Made by a program: the position numbers and the translations under genes. Of a stretch of DNA of 64,000 nucleotides, positions 33,824-43,159 are shown piece after piece (position 1 is the first letter of the stretch; each line of letters opens with the position of its first letter). This DNA is from Rhizobiaceae bacterium. Lineage in GTDB: Bacteria; Pseudomonadota; Alphaproteobacteria; Rhizobiales; Rhizobiaceae. The stretch is taken from assembly GCA_017640615.1 (NCBI GenBank), contig JAEPQK010000005.1, forward strand, positions 1-64,000, given 5' to 3'. Below the pieces are notes generated by a model. That model made no database searches. It saw only the letters and a list, made by a program, of their open reading frames with translations, and was not told the origin of the DNA.

Positions 33824-35218
33824 ATGAAGGAAATAAGCTGCAAACTGCTCGTCATCGGTGCGGGTCCGGGCGGTTATGTCTGCGCCATCCGCGCAGGTCA
33901 GCTGGGCATTGACACCGTGGTGGTGGAGGCGGCGAAGCCTGGCGGCACATGCCTCAATGTCGGTTGTATCCCGTCCAAGGCGCTCATTCACGCGGCCGAG
34001 GAATACGAGAAGGCGGCGCATTGGGCCGCGGGCGACACGCCGCTCGGCATCTCGGTCGCCAAGCCGGAGCTCGATTTCGGCAAAGCGATCGCCTGGAAGG
34101 ACGGCGTGGTCGGCCGCCTCACCACTGGCGTCGCGGGCCTGCTTAAAAAGGCGGGCGTGAAGGTTGTCGATGGCTGGGCGCATTTTCGCGACGGCAAAAC
34201 CGTTGAGGTCGAAACCGAAACGGGCACGCAGATCATTCGCGCCGAGGCTATTGTCATTGCCACCGGCTCGGTGCCGGTTGAGCTGCCTTCCCTGCCGTTC
34301 GGCGGCTCGGTAATTTCCTCCACCGATGCGCTGGCGCTGAAAGAAGTCCCGAAAACGCTGGCAGTGGTTGGCGGCGGCTATATCGGTCTCGAACTTGGCA
34401 CCGCCTACGCGAAGCTGGGCGCGAAAGTCACGGTTGTGGAGGCGGAAGACCGCATCCTGCCGCTTTACGACGCCGAGCTGACGCGACCGGTTTCCAAAAA
34501 CCTCGCTGCTTTGGGGATCGAGGTGATGACCGGGGCGAAGGCCAAAGGCCTTTCGAAGAAGGGCGATGCGCTTCTGGTCGAGACCGGCAACGGCGAGAAA
34601 AAGATATCGGCCCAGAAGGTGTTGGTCACGGTCGGTCGCAAACCGTTGACCGAAGGCTGGGGGCTGGAAGAAATCGACCTCGACATGAGCGGACGGTTCA
34701 TCCGCATCGACGATCACTGCCGAACCTCGATGCGCGGCGTCTACGCCATCGGCGACGTTACCGGCGAGCCGATGCTGGCGCACCGCGCCATGGCGCAGGG
34801 CGAAATGGTTGCAGAGATTATCGCCGGCAAGAGCCGCGCCTGGGACAAGCGCTGCATCCCGGCGATCTGCTTTACCGACCCCGAGATCGTGTCCGCCGGG
34901 CTCTCGCCTGAAGAGGCACGCACCGCGGGGCGCGACGTGAAGGTGGCGAACTTCCCCTTCTCGGCCAATGGCCGCGCCATGTCGCGGCTTGCAGAGGCCG
35001 GCTTGGTGCGCATCGTGGCGCGCGGTGACAATCATCTGGTGCTCGGCATACAGGCGGTTGGTCAGGGCGTATCGGAACTCGCCGCCGCTTTCGGTCTCGC
35101 GATCGAAATGGGCGCGACGCTGGAAGATGTCGCCGGCACAATCCACGCGCATCCCACGCAAGGCGAAGCCTTCCAGGAGGCCGCGTTGCGCGCTCTCGGC
35201 CATGCGCTGCATATTTGA
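33824..35218 (+). CDS. lpdA: Dihydrolipoyl dehydrogenase (E3)
   Basis: 464-residue FAD disulfide oxidoreductase that reoxidises the lipoyl group of BkdB. The FAD motif is [19 protein letters not shown] (about 9-27), the redox disulfide [13 protein letters not shown] (near 40-52), the NAD motif [19 protein letters not shown] (near 178-196) and the C-terminal catalytic HAHPTQGE. It is the last gene of the bkd operon, separated from bkdB by a repeat; whether the repeat limits read-through is unknown. Confidence 0.95.
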   Translation: MKEISCKLLVIGAGPGGYVCAIRAGQLGIDTVVVEAAKPGGTCLNVGCIPSKALIHAAEEYEKAAHWAAGDTPLGISVAKPELDFGKAIAWKDGVVGRLTTGVAGLLKKAGVKVVDGWAHFRDGKTVEVETETGTQIIRAEAIVIATGSVPVELPSLPFGGSVISSTDALALKEVPKTLAVVGGGYIGLELGTAYAKLGAKVTVVEAEDRILPLYDAELTRPVSKNLAALGIEVMTGAKAKGLSKKGDALLVETGNGEKKISAQKVLVTVGRKPLTEGWGLEEIDLDMSGRFIRIDDHCRTSMRGVYAIGDVTGEPMLAHRAMAQGEMVAEIIAGKSRAWDKRCIPAICFTDPEIVSAGLSPEEARTAGRDVKVANFPFSANGRAMSRLAEAGLVRIVARGDNHLVLGIQAVGQGVSELAAAFGLAIEMGATLEDVAGTIHAHPTQGEAFQEAALRALGHALHI

Positions 35219-35229
35219 TAAGGAAAGCG

Positions 35230-35341
35230 CCGTCTTCCTCGGGCTTGTCCCGAGGATCTGCAACGGTGGCGGCGGCTAATCGCTGAAGATATAGTTGCGC
35301 TGATGAAGGTAGGCCCTTGGGACAGGCCCAAGGGTGACGGT
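35230..35341. repeat. Mosaic palindromic repeat between lpdA and pncB
   Basis: Two related hairpins in inverted orientation: CTCGGG-cttgt-CCCGAG (35238-35254) and CCCTTGGG-acagg-CCCAAGGG (35314-35334), with CCGTC-type outer ends. It is a second repeat family, different from the CCCCCTCA and ACCCTCCC families. It fills the convergent gap and may also act as a bidirectional terminator. Confidence 0.75.
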
Positions 35342-35348
35342 CGGAGAG

Positions 35349-36653
35349 CTAAACCAGAACCGGCTTCTCGACCCTTTCCTGGCCGCCGAAGACCTTGATG
35401 TAGCGTTCGATCTCCTGCCGGTCGCCGGTTGCCTTGTTGGGATTGTCTGAGAGTTTCACCGCCGGGCGGCCATTCGCTTCGCTTACCTTGCAGACCAGCG
35501 AAATCGCCTTCAGCCGCTCGTTCGGCACCGGCGCGCAGCCTTCGAAATCATTGGTCAGGTTGGTGCCCCAGCCAAAGGCCATGCGAACGCGGCCCTCAAA
35601 ATGCCGATAGGTTTCCAGGATCGTGTCGACATCGAGCCCGTCGGAGAAGATCAGAAGCTTCTCTTTCGGGTCGCGGCCATGCGCTTTCCACCACTCGATA
35701 ATCCGCTCGCCGCCCTCGATCGGCGGAGCGCTGTCGGGGCGGAAGCCGGTCCAGTCGGCCACCCAGTCGGGTGCGTCGCGCAGAAAAGCTGCGGTGCCGA
35801 ATGCGTCTGGCAGCACGATCAGCAGATTGCCGCCATACAGCGTGTTCCAGTCCTGCAGCACCTTGTAGGGCGCGGCGCGCAGCTCTTCCTCGGTGTCGGC
35901 AAGCGCGGCCATCACCATTGGCAGCTCATGCGCGTTGGTGCCGAGTGCTTCGAGGTCGGTGTCCATGGCGAGCAGCACATTGCTCGTGCCCGTAAACGCC
36001 TCGCCGATTCCCTCCTTGAGGGCCTCCACGCACCAGCGCTGCCACAGAAAGGAGTGCCGCCGCCGGGTGCCGAAATCCGAGATGCGGATGTCGGGGAAGG
36101 CCTTGAGTCGCTCAACCTTGTCCCACATGCGCGCCTTTGCGCGCGCATAGGTGACGTCGAGCGAAAACGGGCCGAGCTCGCGCAGTGCGGCGCGGCTGCG
36201 CAGCTCGTTGATGATCGCGAGCGCGGGAATTTCCCACATCGAGGTTTCGGCCCATGAGCCGTGAAAATTCAGCCGGTACTGCCCGTCTTCCTTGCGCAGC
36301 TCGTATTCGGGGAGTTGGAAGGCGGAGAGCCAGTCCAGAAACTCCGGCATGAAGATCTGCTTGCGTCCATAGAAGCTGTTACCCGCGAGCCAGATCGTCT
36401 CCTTCTTGGAAAGCCGCACGGTTCGCGCGAAGTCGAGCTGCGCCCGCAATTCGCCTTCGTCGATTTCGTCGGCAAGCCGCACCGAGGTAGTGCGGTTGAT
36501 CAGCGAGAATGTAGTCTGGACGTCGGGATAGCGGCTCCAGATCATCTGCAGCATCAGGAGCTTGTAGAAGTCCGTATCGAGCAGGCTGCGCACGATCGGG
36601 TCGAGCTTCCAGGTGTGGTCGTAGACGCGCCGCGCAAGGTCCGTGGTCGTCAT
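35349..36653 (-). CDS. pncB: Nicotinate phosphoribosyltransferase
   Basis: 434-residue cytosolic enzyme making nicotinate mononucleotide from nicotinate and PRPP in NAD salvage. It has [16 protein letters not shown] near the N-terminus, [16 protein letters not shown] with the regulatory phospho-His region (about 190-205), and [35 protein letters not shown] near 340-374. It competes for the product of PncA with any catabolic use of nicotinate by the 6663-13775 operon. ATG 36653 is the first start in the frame. Confidence 0.96.
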   Translation of the reverse strand: MTTTDLARRVYDHTWKLDPIVRSLLDTDFYKLLMLQMIWSRYPDVQTTFSLINRTTSVRLADEIDEGELRAQLDFARTVRLSKKETIWLAGNSFYGRKQIFMPEFLDWLSAFQLPEYELRKEDGQYRLNFHGSWAETSMWEIPALAIINELRSRAALRELGPFSLDVTYARAKARMWDKVERLKAFPDIRISDFGTRRRHSFLWQRWCVEALKEGIGEAFTGTSNVLLAMDTDLEALGTNAHELPMVMAALADTEEELRAAPYKVLQDWNTLYGGNLLIVLPDAFGTAAFLRDAPDWVADWTGFRPDSAPPIEGGERIIEWWKAHGRDPKEKLLIFSDGLDVDTILETYRHFEGRVRMAFGWGTNLTNDFEGCAPVPNERLKAISLVCKVSEANGRPAVKLSDNPNKATGDRQEIERYIKVFGGQERVEKPVLV

Positions 36654-36801
36654 CTGCTTCTCCGATGCAAATCCGCGTTAGTGCATAAGGGCTGCGGAAG
36701 CGAATTGCCAGCTTGTCCAGCCAATTGAAACCATGCAGCATTTTGTAAATTCGCGGCTGGCGTCTTTCATGGTGGCAGCGCAACCATTCTTGCCGGTGCA
36801 G

Positions 36802-38247
36802 ATGACCTCGTTTTCCCAATCAATGCCCTTTGCGCGTCTCTCGATCTTGCTGGCATGTGCCTGCATGTTGCTGACACCGGCGCAAGCTTGGGCGCACACG
36901 GCAGACCGCGGCTTCGTCATGCTGCTGCCGACCGACTATTATCTGGCGGGCGGCGCGGCGGCAGTCGCGCTCAGCTTTGCCGTGCTGGTCGTCATGCCGC
37001 CGCAGGCGCTCGCGGCGCTCCTGTCCGCGCGACGGCGGCTGGTTGGCGCTCGCTTCGATTGGCGCATGGCGACCAGCCTTATAAGCTTCGGTGTCGTCGC
37101 CTGTCTGTGGTTTGCTGGCCTCTTCGGCAGCCGCGACCCGCTGTCGAATCCGCTGCCGCTGGTTTTCTGGACCGTATTCTGGGTCGGCTTCACGCTGTTG
37201 GTCGGCGCCACCGGCAATCTCTGGCGTTGGCTGGAACCTTGGTACGGCGCCTCGCGGTTGATCCTGGTTGCGCTAGGTCGTGGAGATGCACAGGCTCCAC
37301 TGAAGCTGCCGAAATGGTTCGGGCATGGCGGTGCGCTTCTGCTGTTGTTCGGCTTCGGCTGGTTCGAGCTGGTGTTCCCATCGCCTGATGATCCTGCATT
37401 ACTGGCCAAAACTCTCATCGCCTACTGGCTGTTCAATCTGGTTGGAATACTGGCTTTTGGCCACAGCGAATGGACCAGCCGTGTCGAGCTGTTTTCGGTC
37501 TTCTTCGGCATGATCGCGCGACTTTCGCCGGTTCAACGCAGCAAGGAAAGCGCGGGCCGTGAAGCGCTCTTTCTTCGTTTTCCGGGCGCAAAAGTAGCCG
37601 ACGCCGAACCGCTGACGCCGTGCGCAACACTGTTCCTGCTATTGGCGCTTGCGACGGTCTCTTTCGACGGGTTGATGCGCACATTCGTCTGGCTTGGTTT
37701 TATCGGCGTGAACCCGCTCGAGTTTCCGGGCCGCTCGGCAGTCGTGCTTGCCAACACGGCCGGGCTCGCGGGCATATGGGTGTCGCTTTCCGCGCTCTTC
37801 TTCGCCGCCATCTGGCTTGGAAATCGCTTAGCCCATGCTGGCGTTCCATTTGCCAAAAGCAGCGGCCTGCTGGTGTGGTCGATTGTGCCGATCGCACTCG
37901 TTTATCACTTTGCGCACTATCTCGGCGTGCTCGTGATCAACGGGCAATATGCATTGGCCGCAATATCCGATCCGCTGGCCAATGGCTGGAACCTGTTCGG
38001 CACGGCCGGCTTTCATGTTGCCGCTGCGGCAACCGCCGGCTATGACGCCGCATGGATTATCTGGAACCTGCAATCGGCGGCTATTATCGGTGGGCATCTC
38101 ATCGCCGTTATCCTTGCCCACCCGCTGGCGTTCCGCATTTACGGCGGCGCCGGCCAGGCTGCGCGCAGCCAGATTCCCCTTGCATTACTGATGGTTGGCT
38201 ACACCGTGTTCGGCTTGTGGCTGCTCTCTTCGCCGACCGGTGGCTGA
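36802..38247 (+). CDS. Polytopic membrane protein of unknown function
   Basis: About 481 residues with an apparent signal sequence (ending PAQAWA-HT) and roughly ten hydrophobic segments. The chosen start is ATG 36802; ATG 36733, 36769 and 36823 are in frame and none has a strong ribosome site. Some actinobacterial and rhizobial proteins of this shape carry the name fenitrothion hydrolase in databases, but I see no hydrolase motif and would not use that name. Several His residues (HFAHYLG, GTAGFHVA) lie within or near membrane segments and could bind metal. The gene lies divergent from pncB and upstream of the HAAT transporter. Confidence 0.75.
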   Translation: MTSFSQSMPFARLSILLACACMLLTPAQAWAHTADRGFVMLLPTDYYLAGGAAAVALSFAVLVVMPPQALAALLSARRRLVGARFDWRMATSLISFGVVACLWFAGLFGSRDPLSNPLPLVFWTVFWVGFTLLVGATGNLWRWLEPWYGASRLILVALGRGDAQAPLKLPKWFGHGGALLLLFGFGWFELVFPSPDDPALLAKTLIAYWLFNLVGILAFGHSEWTSRVELFSVFFGMIARLSPVQRSKESAGREALFLRFPGAKVADAEPLTPCATLFLLLALATVSFDGLMRTFVWLGFIGVNPLEFPGRSAVVLANTAGLAGIWVSLSALFFAAIWLGNRLAHAGVPFAKSSGLLVWSIVPIALVYHFAHYLGVLVINGQYALAAISDPLANGWNLFGTAGFHVAAAATAGYDAAWIIWNLQSAAIIGGHLIAVILAHPLAFRIYGGAGQAARSQIPLALLMVGYTVFGLWLLSSPTGG

Positions 38248-38303
38248 CGCGGCGGAACGTGGATTTCGCGGTTCTATTGCCAGCTTCCGGGATTGGTGAT
38301 TTT

Positions 38304-38317
38304 ATTTGCATACAAGT
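38304..38317. promoter_or_regulatory. Operator-like palindrome, copy 3 (ATTTGCATACAAGT)
   Basis: Two mismatches from ATTTGTATACAAAT; together with its flanks (TGAAtTTtGG downstream) it aligns with the site at 6624 over about 24 bp. It lies 76 bp upstream of the binding-protein gene. TTGCCA (38277-38282) with a 17-nt spacer to TTTTAT (38300-38305) could be the promoter it covers. Confidence 0.55.
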
Positions 38318-38392
38318 GAATTTTGGCGCGCCGCGAAACCCGTGAAACGCCTCTTTGAGTATGGTCTTAACAGCCGAAAAAGGGGAACTGGT

Positions 38393-39700
38393 ATGGCTGA
38401 CAAACGCACTTCTCTTCTACTTCCGAAAAAGCAGGGTCTCACCCGCCGCGGTGCTCTGAAAGGGCTTGGCGCGGCGGCCGGGATAATGGCCGCGCCGGGC
38501 TTCGTGCGCTATGCGCAGGCGCAATCGTCCGAGCCGATCCGCATTGGCTTCCAGGCGCACCGCACCGGCATCGGCGCTGCCTATGGCCGTTGGTATGAGC
38601 GCGTCACAACTGCCGCTGCCGCTGCGATCAACGACGCCGGCGGCATCAATGGCCGACCGCTCGAAATCGTCACCGAAGATGATGGCACCGACCCCAAGCG
38701 CGGTGCCGAGGTGGTCGAAAAATTCGCCAACCAGCACAAGACAGATGTCGTGTTCGGCACGCTGTTCAGCCATGTCGTGGTCGGTTCGGCCCCGGCTGCG
38801 GGCGAACTGAAAATTCCGTACTATGTGGTGTCGGAAGGCTACCACGTCGCGTCAGGCAACTTGAACCGCTACGTGTTCCAGCCGGGTATTACCGACGTGA
38901 AGGCGCAGGTGCGCGCCGTCGGCCCGTGGATTGCCGACAATCTCGGCAAGAAGATCACGCTGGTCTTCCCGGATTATGCTTTCGGGCACGATCACCGCGA
39001 CAAGTTTCCGGAGAAATATGAGGCGGCCGGCGGCAAGGTTGTCGGCCTTGTGCCGATCCCGCCGACAGAGACCTCATTCACGCGCTACCTGCCGCAGATA
39101 CCGTCCGAGACCGAGGTCATCTATCACGTCATGGTTGGCCCTGGCGTCCTGACCTTCGTAAAGGAGCTTGGCGAGTTCTACGGCTCCAGCGGGCCGAAGC
39201 TCTTCGGCTTTCTGGACAGCCTGGAGGCCGTCGATATCGCCAGCCCCGGCCTCGAATTCCTGGAGGGTTCGCACTTCTGGGAGGCGATGCCGCGTTACCT
39301 GCAGCCGGACGCAAGCGATGCCGTCAAGGCCTATCGCGCCGCAGTCGGCGTCGACGACAATGGCGCCAGCGTGAACGATCCGAAGGATGTCTCGACCGCG
39401 TCGCACATGTTCGGTTGCTGGGAGACGCTTCATATCATCAAGCATGCTATGGAAGCCGCCGACTATCAGGGCCCGGCCGACCGCGCCAAGCTGGTGGAAG
39501 CCACCGAGGCGCTGACAAGCTTCGCGGCGGGCGCGGCTCACCCGCAGGGCGACAAGGTCTTCAACGCCAAGATCCACCAGTCGTTCGGCCACCAGCACAT
39601 CTCGCAGGTTTCCGGTGGCAAGCTGAACGTCGTGCATACCACCTCGATCGAGGATGGCATGTACGAGGCGGAAGCCGACTACACGACGATGTCGCTGTAG
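38393..39700 (+). CDS. HAAT-type ABC transporter, substrate-binding protein
   Basis: 435-residue periplasmic binding protein of the branched-chain amino acid/amide family (type I fold). The N-terminus carries a twin-arginine signal (LTRRGALKGLGAAAGIMAAP, cleaved near YAQA), which is unusual for this family. The mature part has HRTGIGAAYGRWYERV, INDAGGINGRPLEIVTEDDGTDP and FPDYAFGHD. ATG 38393 is chosen because AAAGGGGA precedes it and the Tat signal follows. Members of this family import amides, aromatic acids and other small acids as well as amino acids. The operator upstream links it to the Mo-hydroxylase operon. Confidence 0.9.
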   Translation: MADKRTSLLLPKKQGLTRRGALKGLGAAAGIMAAPGFVRYAQAQSSEPIRIGFQAHRTGIGAAYGRWYERVTTAAAAAINDAGGINGRPLEIVTEDDGTDPKRGAEVVEKFANQHKTDVVFGTLFSHVVVGSAPAAGELKIPYYVVSEGYHVASGNLNRYVFQPGITDVKAQVRAVGPWIADNLGKKITLVFPDYAFGHDHRDKFPEKYEAAGGKVVGLVPIPPTETSFTRYLPQIPSETEVIYHVMVGPGVLTFVKELGEFYGSSGPKLFGFLDSLEAVDIASPGLEFLEGSHFWEAMPRYLQPDASDAVKAYRAAVGVDDNGASVNDPKDVSTASHMFGCWETLHIIKHAMEAADYQGPADRAKLVEATEALTSFAAGAAHPQGDKVFNAKIHQSFGHQHISQVSGGKLNVVHTTSIEDGMYEAEADYTTMSL

Positions 39701-39711
39701 GCTCTTTTCTT

Positions 39712-39854
39712 ACCCTCCCCCTTGTGGGGAGGGTGGGCAAACGAATGGAACGCAGTGGAATTCGAGAGACCGGGTGGGGGTCGTGAAAAACATGGTTCGT
39801 CGGCACCCCCACCCCGGACCTGTGGGTCCGACCCTCCCCGCAAGGGGGAGGGTA
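39712..39854. repeat. Intergenic mosaic palindromic repeat in the HAAT operon
   Basis: 143 bp bounded by TACCCTCCCCCTTGTGGGGA... (39712-39735) and its near-complement ending GGGGGAGGGTA (39831-39854), the same ends as the element in hyuAB (17725). It fills almost the whole gap between the binding protein and first permease gene. Confidence 0.85.
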
Positions 39855-39860
39855 ATCTAA

Positions 39861-40742
39861 ATGGCATTCGGACCTTATTTCTTCCTGGCCACGCTCGAAG
39901 GTCTGGTGATGGCCGCGGTGCTGGCGCTCACCGCGCTCGGCTTGTCGCTGGTTTTCGGCGTCATGCGCGTGGTCAACGTCGCCCATGGCGAGTTCTTCAT
40001 GCTGGGCGCGGTGCTTGCATGGGCGGTGGCGTCTACGATTTCGGGGTACCCCGCGCTTGGCTTTCTCGCGGCCCTGATCATCAGCCCGCTTGTGGTGGGC
40101 GCGGTGGCACTGGCCTCCGAGCGTCTGGTGCTGAAGCGGGTCAACTACAATCCGGAAGCCACCATCGTGGCGACGATCGGTATTCTTTATATCATCCAGC
40201 AGTTGGCGCTCACCTTCTACGGGCCTGACGCACGGCCGGTGGTGGCGCCGTTCGACTATCGCATCCGCTTCCCTTGGTTCGGCTATTCAGCCTACAAACT
40301 CTCCGTCATCGCTGCCTCGGCCATCGTGCTCGCTGCGACCTGGTATCTGCTCTCGCGCACCAAAATCGGCTTGATCATGCGCGCCACGCAGTTCGATGCG
40401 GAAACCGCGACGGCTTTCGGCATACCGGTCGACAAGGTCTATGCGGGCGTTTTCGCGCTCGGAGCGATGCTGGCAGCTGTTGCAGCGGTACTGATCGTGC
40501 CGATCCAGCAGGCGCACTACCTGATGGGCCACGACCCGCTGCTGCTCTCCTTCATTGTCGTCATCATCGGCGGGCTGGGCAGCTTGCGCGGCACCATCGT
40601 CGCCGCACTTCTGATCGGCCTCTCGGACGGCATCATCTCCGTGTTCTTTTCGCCCACGCTCGCCAAGATCATCGCCACCATGGCGGTGGCACTGGTGCTG
40701 GTGTTCCGGCCGCAGGGCCTCTTCGGAGTGTCTGCGCGGTGA
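39861..40742 (+). CDS. HAAT ABC transporter permease, LivH type
   Basis: 293-residue permease with about eight hydrophobic segments. The family signatures ALTALGLSLVFGVMRVVNVAHGEFFMLG (about 20-47) and IGGLGSLRGTIVAALLIGLSDG (near 233-254) are clear. The first codons follow the repeat at 39712 by 6 bp. Its stop overlaps the LivM-type start by 1 bp. Confidence 0.93.
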   Translation: MAFGPYFFLATLEGLVMAAVLALTALGLSLVFGVMRVVNVAHGEFFMLGAVLAWAVASTISGYPALGFLAALIISPLVVGAVALASERLVLKRVNYNPEATIVATIGILYIIQQLALTFYGPDARPVVAPFDYRIRFPWFGYSAYKLSVIAASAIVLAATWYLLSRTKIGLIMRATQFDAETATAFGIPVDKVYAGVFALGAMLAAVAAVLIVPIQQAHYLMGHDPLLLSFIVVIIGGLGSLRGTIVAALLIGLSDGIISVFFSPTLAKIIATMAVALVLVFRPQGLFGVSAR

Positions 40743-41719
40743 TGGGGCTTGGCAATCTCACAGGCCGGGTGCTTATCCTGCATCTCGCCGTTGTTGCGCT
40801 GCTGTTCGCGCTGCAATTTCTGCTGCCGGCCTATCATCACGGCATCATGGCGCGCATTCTTGTGCTGGCCGTTTTCGCCATGGGCTACAATCTGCTCTTT
40901 GGCTACACTGGGCTGCTCAGCCTCGGCCATGCGATGTTCTTTTCCGCCGGCCTCTATGGCGCAGGCCTGACCGTTTATCATCTAGACTGGGGCGTGCCGG
41001 CTGCCTTTGCAGCGGGCCTGGCATCGGGGCTCGTGCTTTCCACAGTTGTCGGCTTCCTGGCGCTGCGGACCACGGGCGTCGCCTTCCTAATCGTGACGAT
41101 GATGTTCGGTCAGGTCGCCTATCTCTTCACGCTGTATTTCGGCGACTGGACGCGCGGCGAGGAGGGTCTCACCCTGTCGCAAGCGGCTCGCCAGCTAGGT
41201 CCGCTCGACCTCACCGACCCGACGACGCGGTATTTTGCGGCTCTCGTCCTGTTCACGGTCGTGCTCTTCGTCACGCTGGCGCTGGTGCGGGCGCCCTTCG
41301 GCCGCGTGCTGATTGCAATCCGCGAGAATGAAGAACGCACCCGTATGCTGGGTTACGACACGTTCCGCAACAAGCTCGGCGCAACGATCGGTTCGGGCGT
41401 CATCTGTGCAGCTTCCGGGGCCGCGTATGTGCTTCTGTTCGGCTATTTCGGGTCGAGCTTCGCCGCCGTGCAATATTCGATCCTGCCGCTGCTTTGGGTG
41501 CTGGTCGGCGGCGCCGCCACCACGCTGGGGCCGCTGCTCGGCACCGTGCTGATGTTCTATCTGGTCGATCTCTCCAACGACCTCCTGAACAGCCGTTTTC
41601 CGGATTGGGATGTCTCCTATCTCGGCATCGTCGGCGTGGCGCTGGTACTGCTGATCCTGTTTTTCCCGAAAGGCCTCCTCGGCTCAGTTCGCGACCGGTG
41701 GGTGAGGTGGCTGCCATGA
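40742..41719 (+). CDS. HAAT ABC transporter permease, LivM type
   Basis: 325-residue permease. Typical stretches are MGYNLLFGYTGLLSLGHAMFFSAGLYGAG and AIRENEERTRMLGYDTFRNKL, the cytoplasmic loop contacting the ATPases. About nine hydrophobic segments are seen. ATG 40742 overlaps the previous stop by 1 bp, and the stop overlaps the next ATG by 4 bp. Confidence 0.93.
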   Translation: MGLGNLTGRVLILHLAVVALLFALQFLLPAYHHGIMARILVLAVFAMGYNLLFGYTGLLSLGHAMFFSAGLYGAGLTVYHLDWGVPAAFAAGLASGLVLSTVVGFLALRTTGVAFLIVTMMFGQVAYLFTLYFGDWTRGEEGLTLSQAARQLGPLDLTDPTTRYFAALVLFTVVLFVTLALVRAPFGRVLIAIRENEERTRMLGYDTFRNKLGATIGSGVICAASGAAYVLLFGYFGSSFAAVQYSILPLLWVLVGGAATTLGPLLGTVLMFYLVDLSNDLLNSRFPDWDVSYLGIVGVALVLLILFFPKGLLGSVRDRWVRWLP

Positions 41720-42459
41720 GCGCGCTGGTGGAAACACATGGCCTCGGCCGCAGCTTTGGCGGTTTGCGTGCGGTCGACGATGTCGATTTCAGCCTGCCCG
41801 AGGGCGAGATACGAGCGATCATCGGCCCGAATGGTGCGGGCAAGACCACGTTTGTCAGCCTGATCTGCGGCCGTGTTGCTCCGTCAGACGGATCGATCCG
41901 TTTCGACGGGCGCGACATCACCGGCATGCCGGCGGATCGGCGTGTGATGGCTGGCATCGCCTACACCTTCCAGATCACCTCGATCTTCGCCAATCTGACG
42001 GTCGAGGAAAACGTCACGCTGGCCGCGATGCGCCGCCATGTCGGACGGGCCGGCAAGCGTTACTCGCCGGCGGCACTGTGCGAGGCGTCTCTGTCCGCGC
42101 TCGGCCGTGTCGGCCTGCGTGACCATGCCGGCGCGGTGGCCGGCAACCTCGCTTACGGTCATCAGCGGTTGCTTGAAGTTGCGATGGGTCTGGCGCTCGA
42201 ACCCAGACTTCTGGTGCTCGATGAGCCGACGCAGGGGCTCTCCGACACTGAGATCGAGAGCTTCATCGCGCTCGTCCGCGAGATCGGCCAGCAGGCCACC
42301 GTGCTTCTGATCGAGCACAATATGCCGGTCGTCATGGCGTTGGCGGAGCAGATCACGGTCATGGATCAGGGCCGCATCATCGCTGAAGGCACGCCCGACG
42401 CGATCCGTGCCAACGCCGCCGTTCAGCAGGCCTATCTCGGAGCGCCCGCCGATGGGTGA
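41716..42459 (+). CDS. HAAT ABC transporter ATPase, LivG type
   Basis: 247-residue ATPase. Walker A GPNGAGKTT is near 38-46, the Q-loop region is FQITSIF, and Walker B is LLVLDEPTQGLSD near 166-178. The signature motif is degenerate: NLAYGHQRLLEVAMGLA replaces LSGGQ, which is common in LivG-type subunits (LAYGQQR). It shares 8 bp with the LivF-type gene. Confidence 0.92.
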   Translation: MSALVETHGLGRSFGGLRAVDDVDFSLPEGEIRAIIGPNGAGKTTFVSLICGRVAPSDGSIRFDGRDITGMPADRRVMAGIAYTFQITSIFANLTVEENVTLAAMRRHVGRAGKRYSPAALCEASLSALGRVGLRDHAGAVAGNLAYGHQRLLEVAMGLALEPRLLVLDEPTQGLSDTEIESFIALVREIGQQATVLLIEHNMPVVMALAEQITVMDQGRIIAEGTPDAIRANAAVQQAYLGAPADG

Positions 42460-43159
42460 TGTGCTTACGCTCGACAATGTCGATGCCGGTTACGGCGAGG
42501 TGCAGGTGCTGCGCGGCATGTCGCTCACCCTGCGCGAGGGCGAGGTGCTGTGCATGCTGGGCCTTAATGGTGCTGGCAAGACGACGACGCTGAAGACGAT
42601 CATGGGTCTGGTGCGGGCGAGCGCCGGTTCCATTCGCCTTGGGGAAACGGACCTCACCAGTCTGCCGGCGCATGAGGTGCCGCGCGCCGGCATTGCCTAT
42701 GTGCCGCAGGGGCGGCGGCTCTTTTCCGAGCTGACGGTCGCCGAAAACATCGAGATCGGCTTGATGACCCGCAACCACGGCGAGGCCACGCGCGAGAGCG
42801 TGCTCGAGCTTTTTCCGGTACTGCGCGAGCGTCTGAAGCAGCGCTCCGGCACCTTGTCGGGCGGCGAACAGCAGATGCTGGCCATGGCGCGCGCGCTGTG
42901 CGTGGAACCCGAAGTGCTGCTTCTGGATGAGCCGACCGAAGGGCTGATGCCGTCAATGATCGCGCGGATTCGCGACACGGTGGCGATGCTGCGGGAGCGT
43001 GGCGTCTCCACGGTTCTTGTCGAGCAGCGAGTCGACGCGGTTCTGCCGGTGGCCGACCGTGTCGCCTTCATCGAGAACGGCCGAAACCGCGAAACGCTGG
43101 ACGTCGAAAAGCTGCGCGAGAACCCGGAACTCGTGCGCCACTATGTCGGTGTGGGATAG
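42452..43159 (+). CDS. HAAT ABC transporter ATPase, LivF type
   Basis: 235-residue ATPase with Walker A GLNGAGKTT (Leu in place of the usual Pro or Arg), signature LSGGEQQMLAMARAL and Walker B VLLLDEPTEGLMPSM. It completes a full five-gene HAAT importer. Its 3' end overlaps the convergent sitD gene by 19 bp (43141-43159), leaving no room for separate terminators. Confidence 0.92.
   Translation: MGDVLTLDNVDAGYGEVQVLRGMSLTLREGEVLCMLGLNGAGKTTTLKTIMGLVRASAGSIRLGETDLTSLPAHEVPRAGIAYVPQGRRLFSELTVAENIEIGLMTRNHGEATRESVLELFPVLRERLKQRSGTLSGGEQQMLAMARALCVEPEVLLLDEPTEGLMPSMIARIRDTVAMLRERGVSTVLVEQRVDAVLPVADRVAFIENGRNRETLDVEKLRENPELVRHYVGVG

Noticed and set aside
33611..35263. Long minus-strand open frame (550 codons) opposite lpdA
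   Set aside because: It is the antisense shadow of lpdA, whose FAD, disulfide and NAD motifs are complete; the shadow protein is Arg/His/Ala-rich with no recognisable domain.
41716..42459. Inactive ATPase because the LivG-type protein lacks a canonical LSGGQ
   Set aside because: LivG-type subunits commonly have LAYGQQR-like signatures; Walker A and B are intact.
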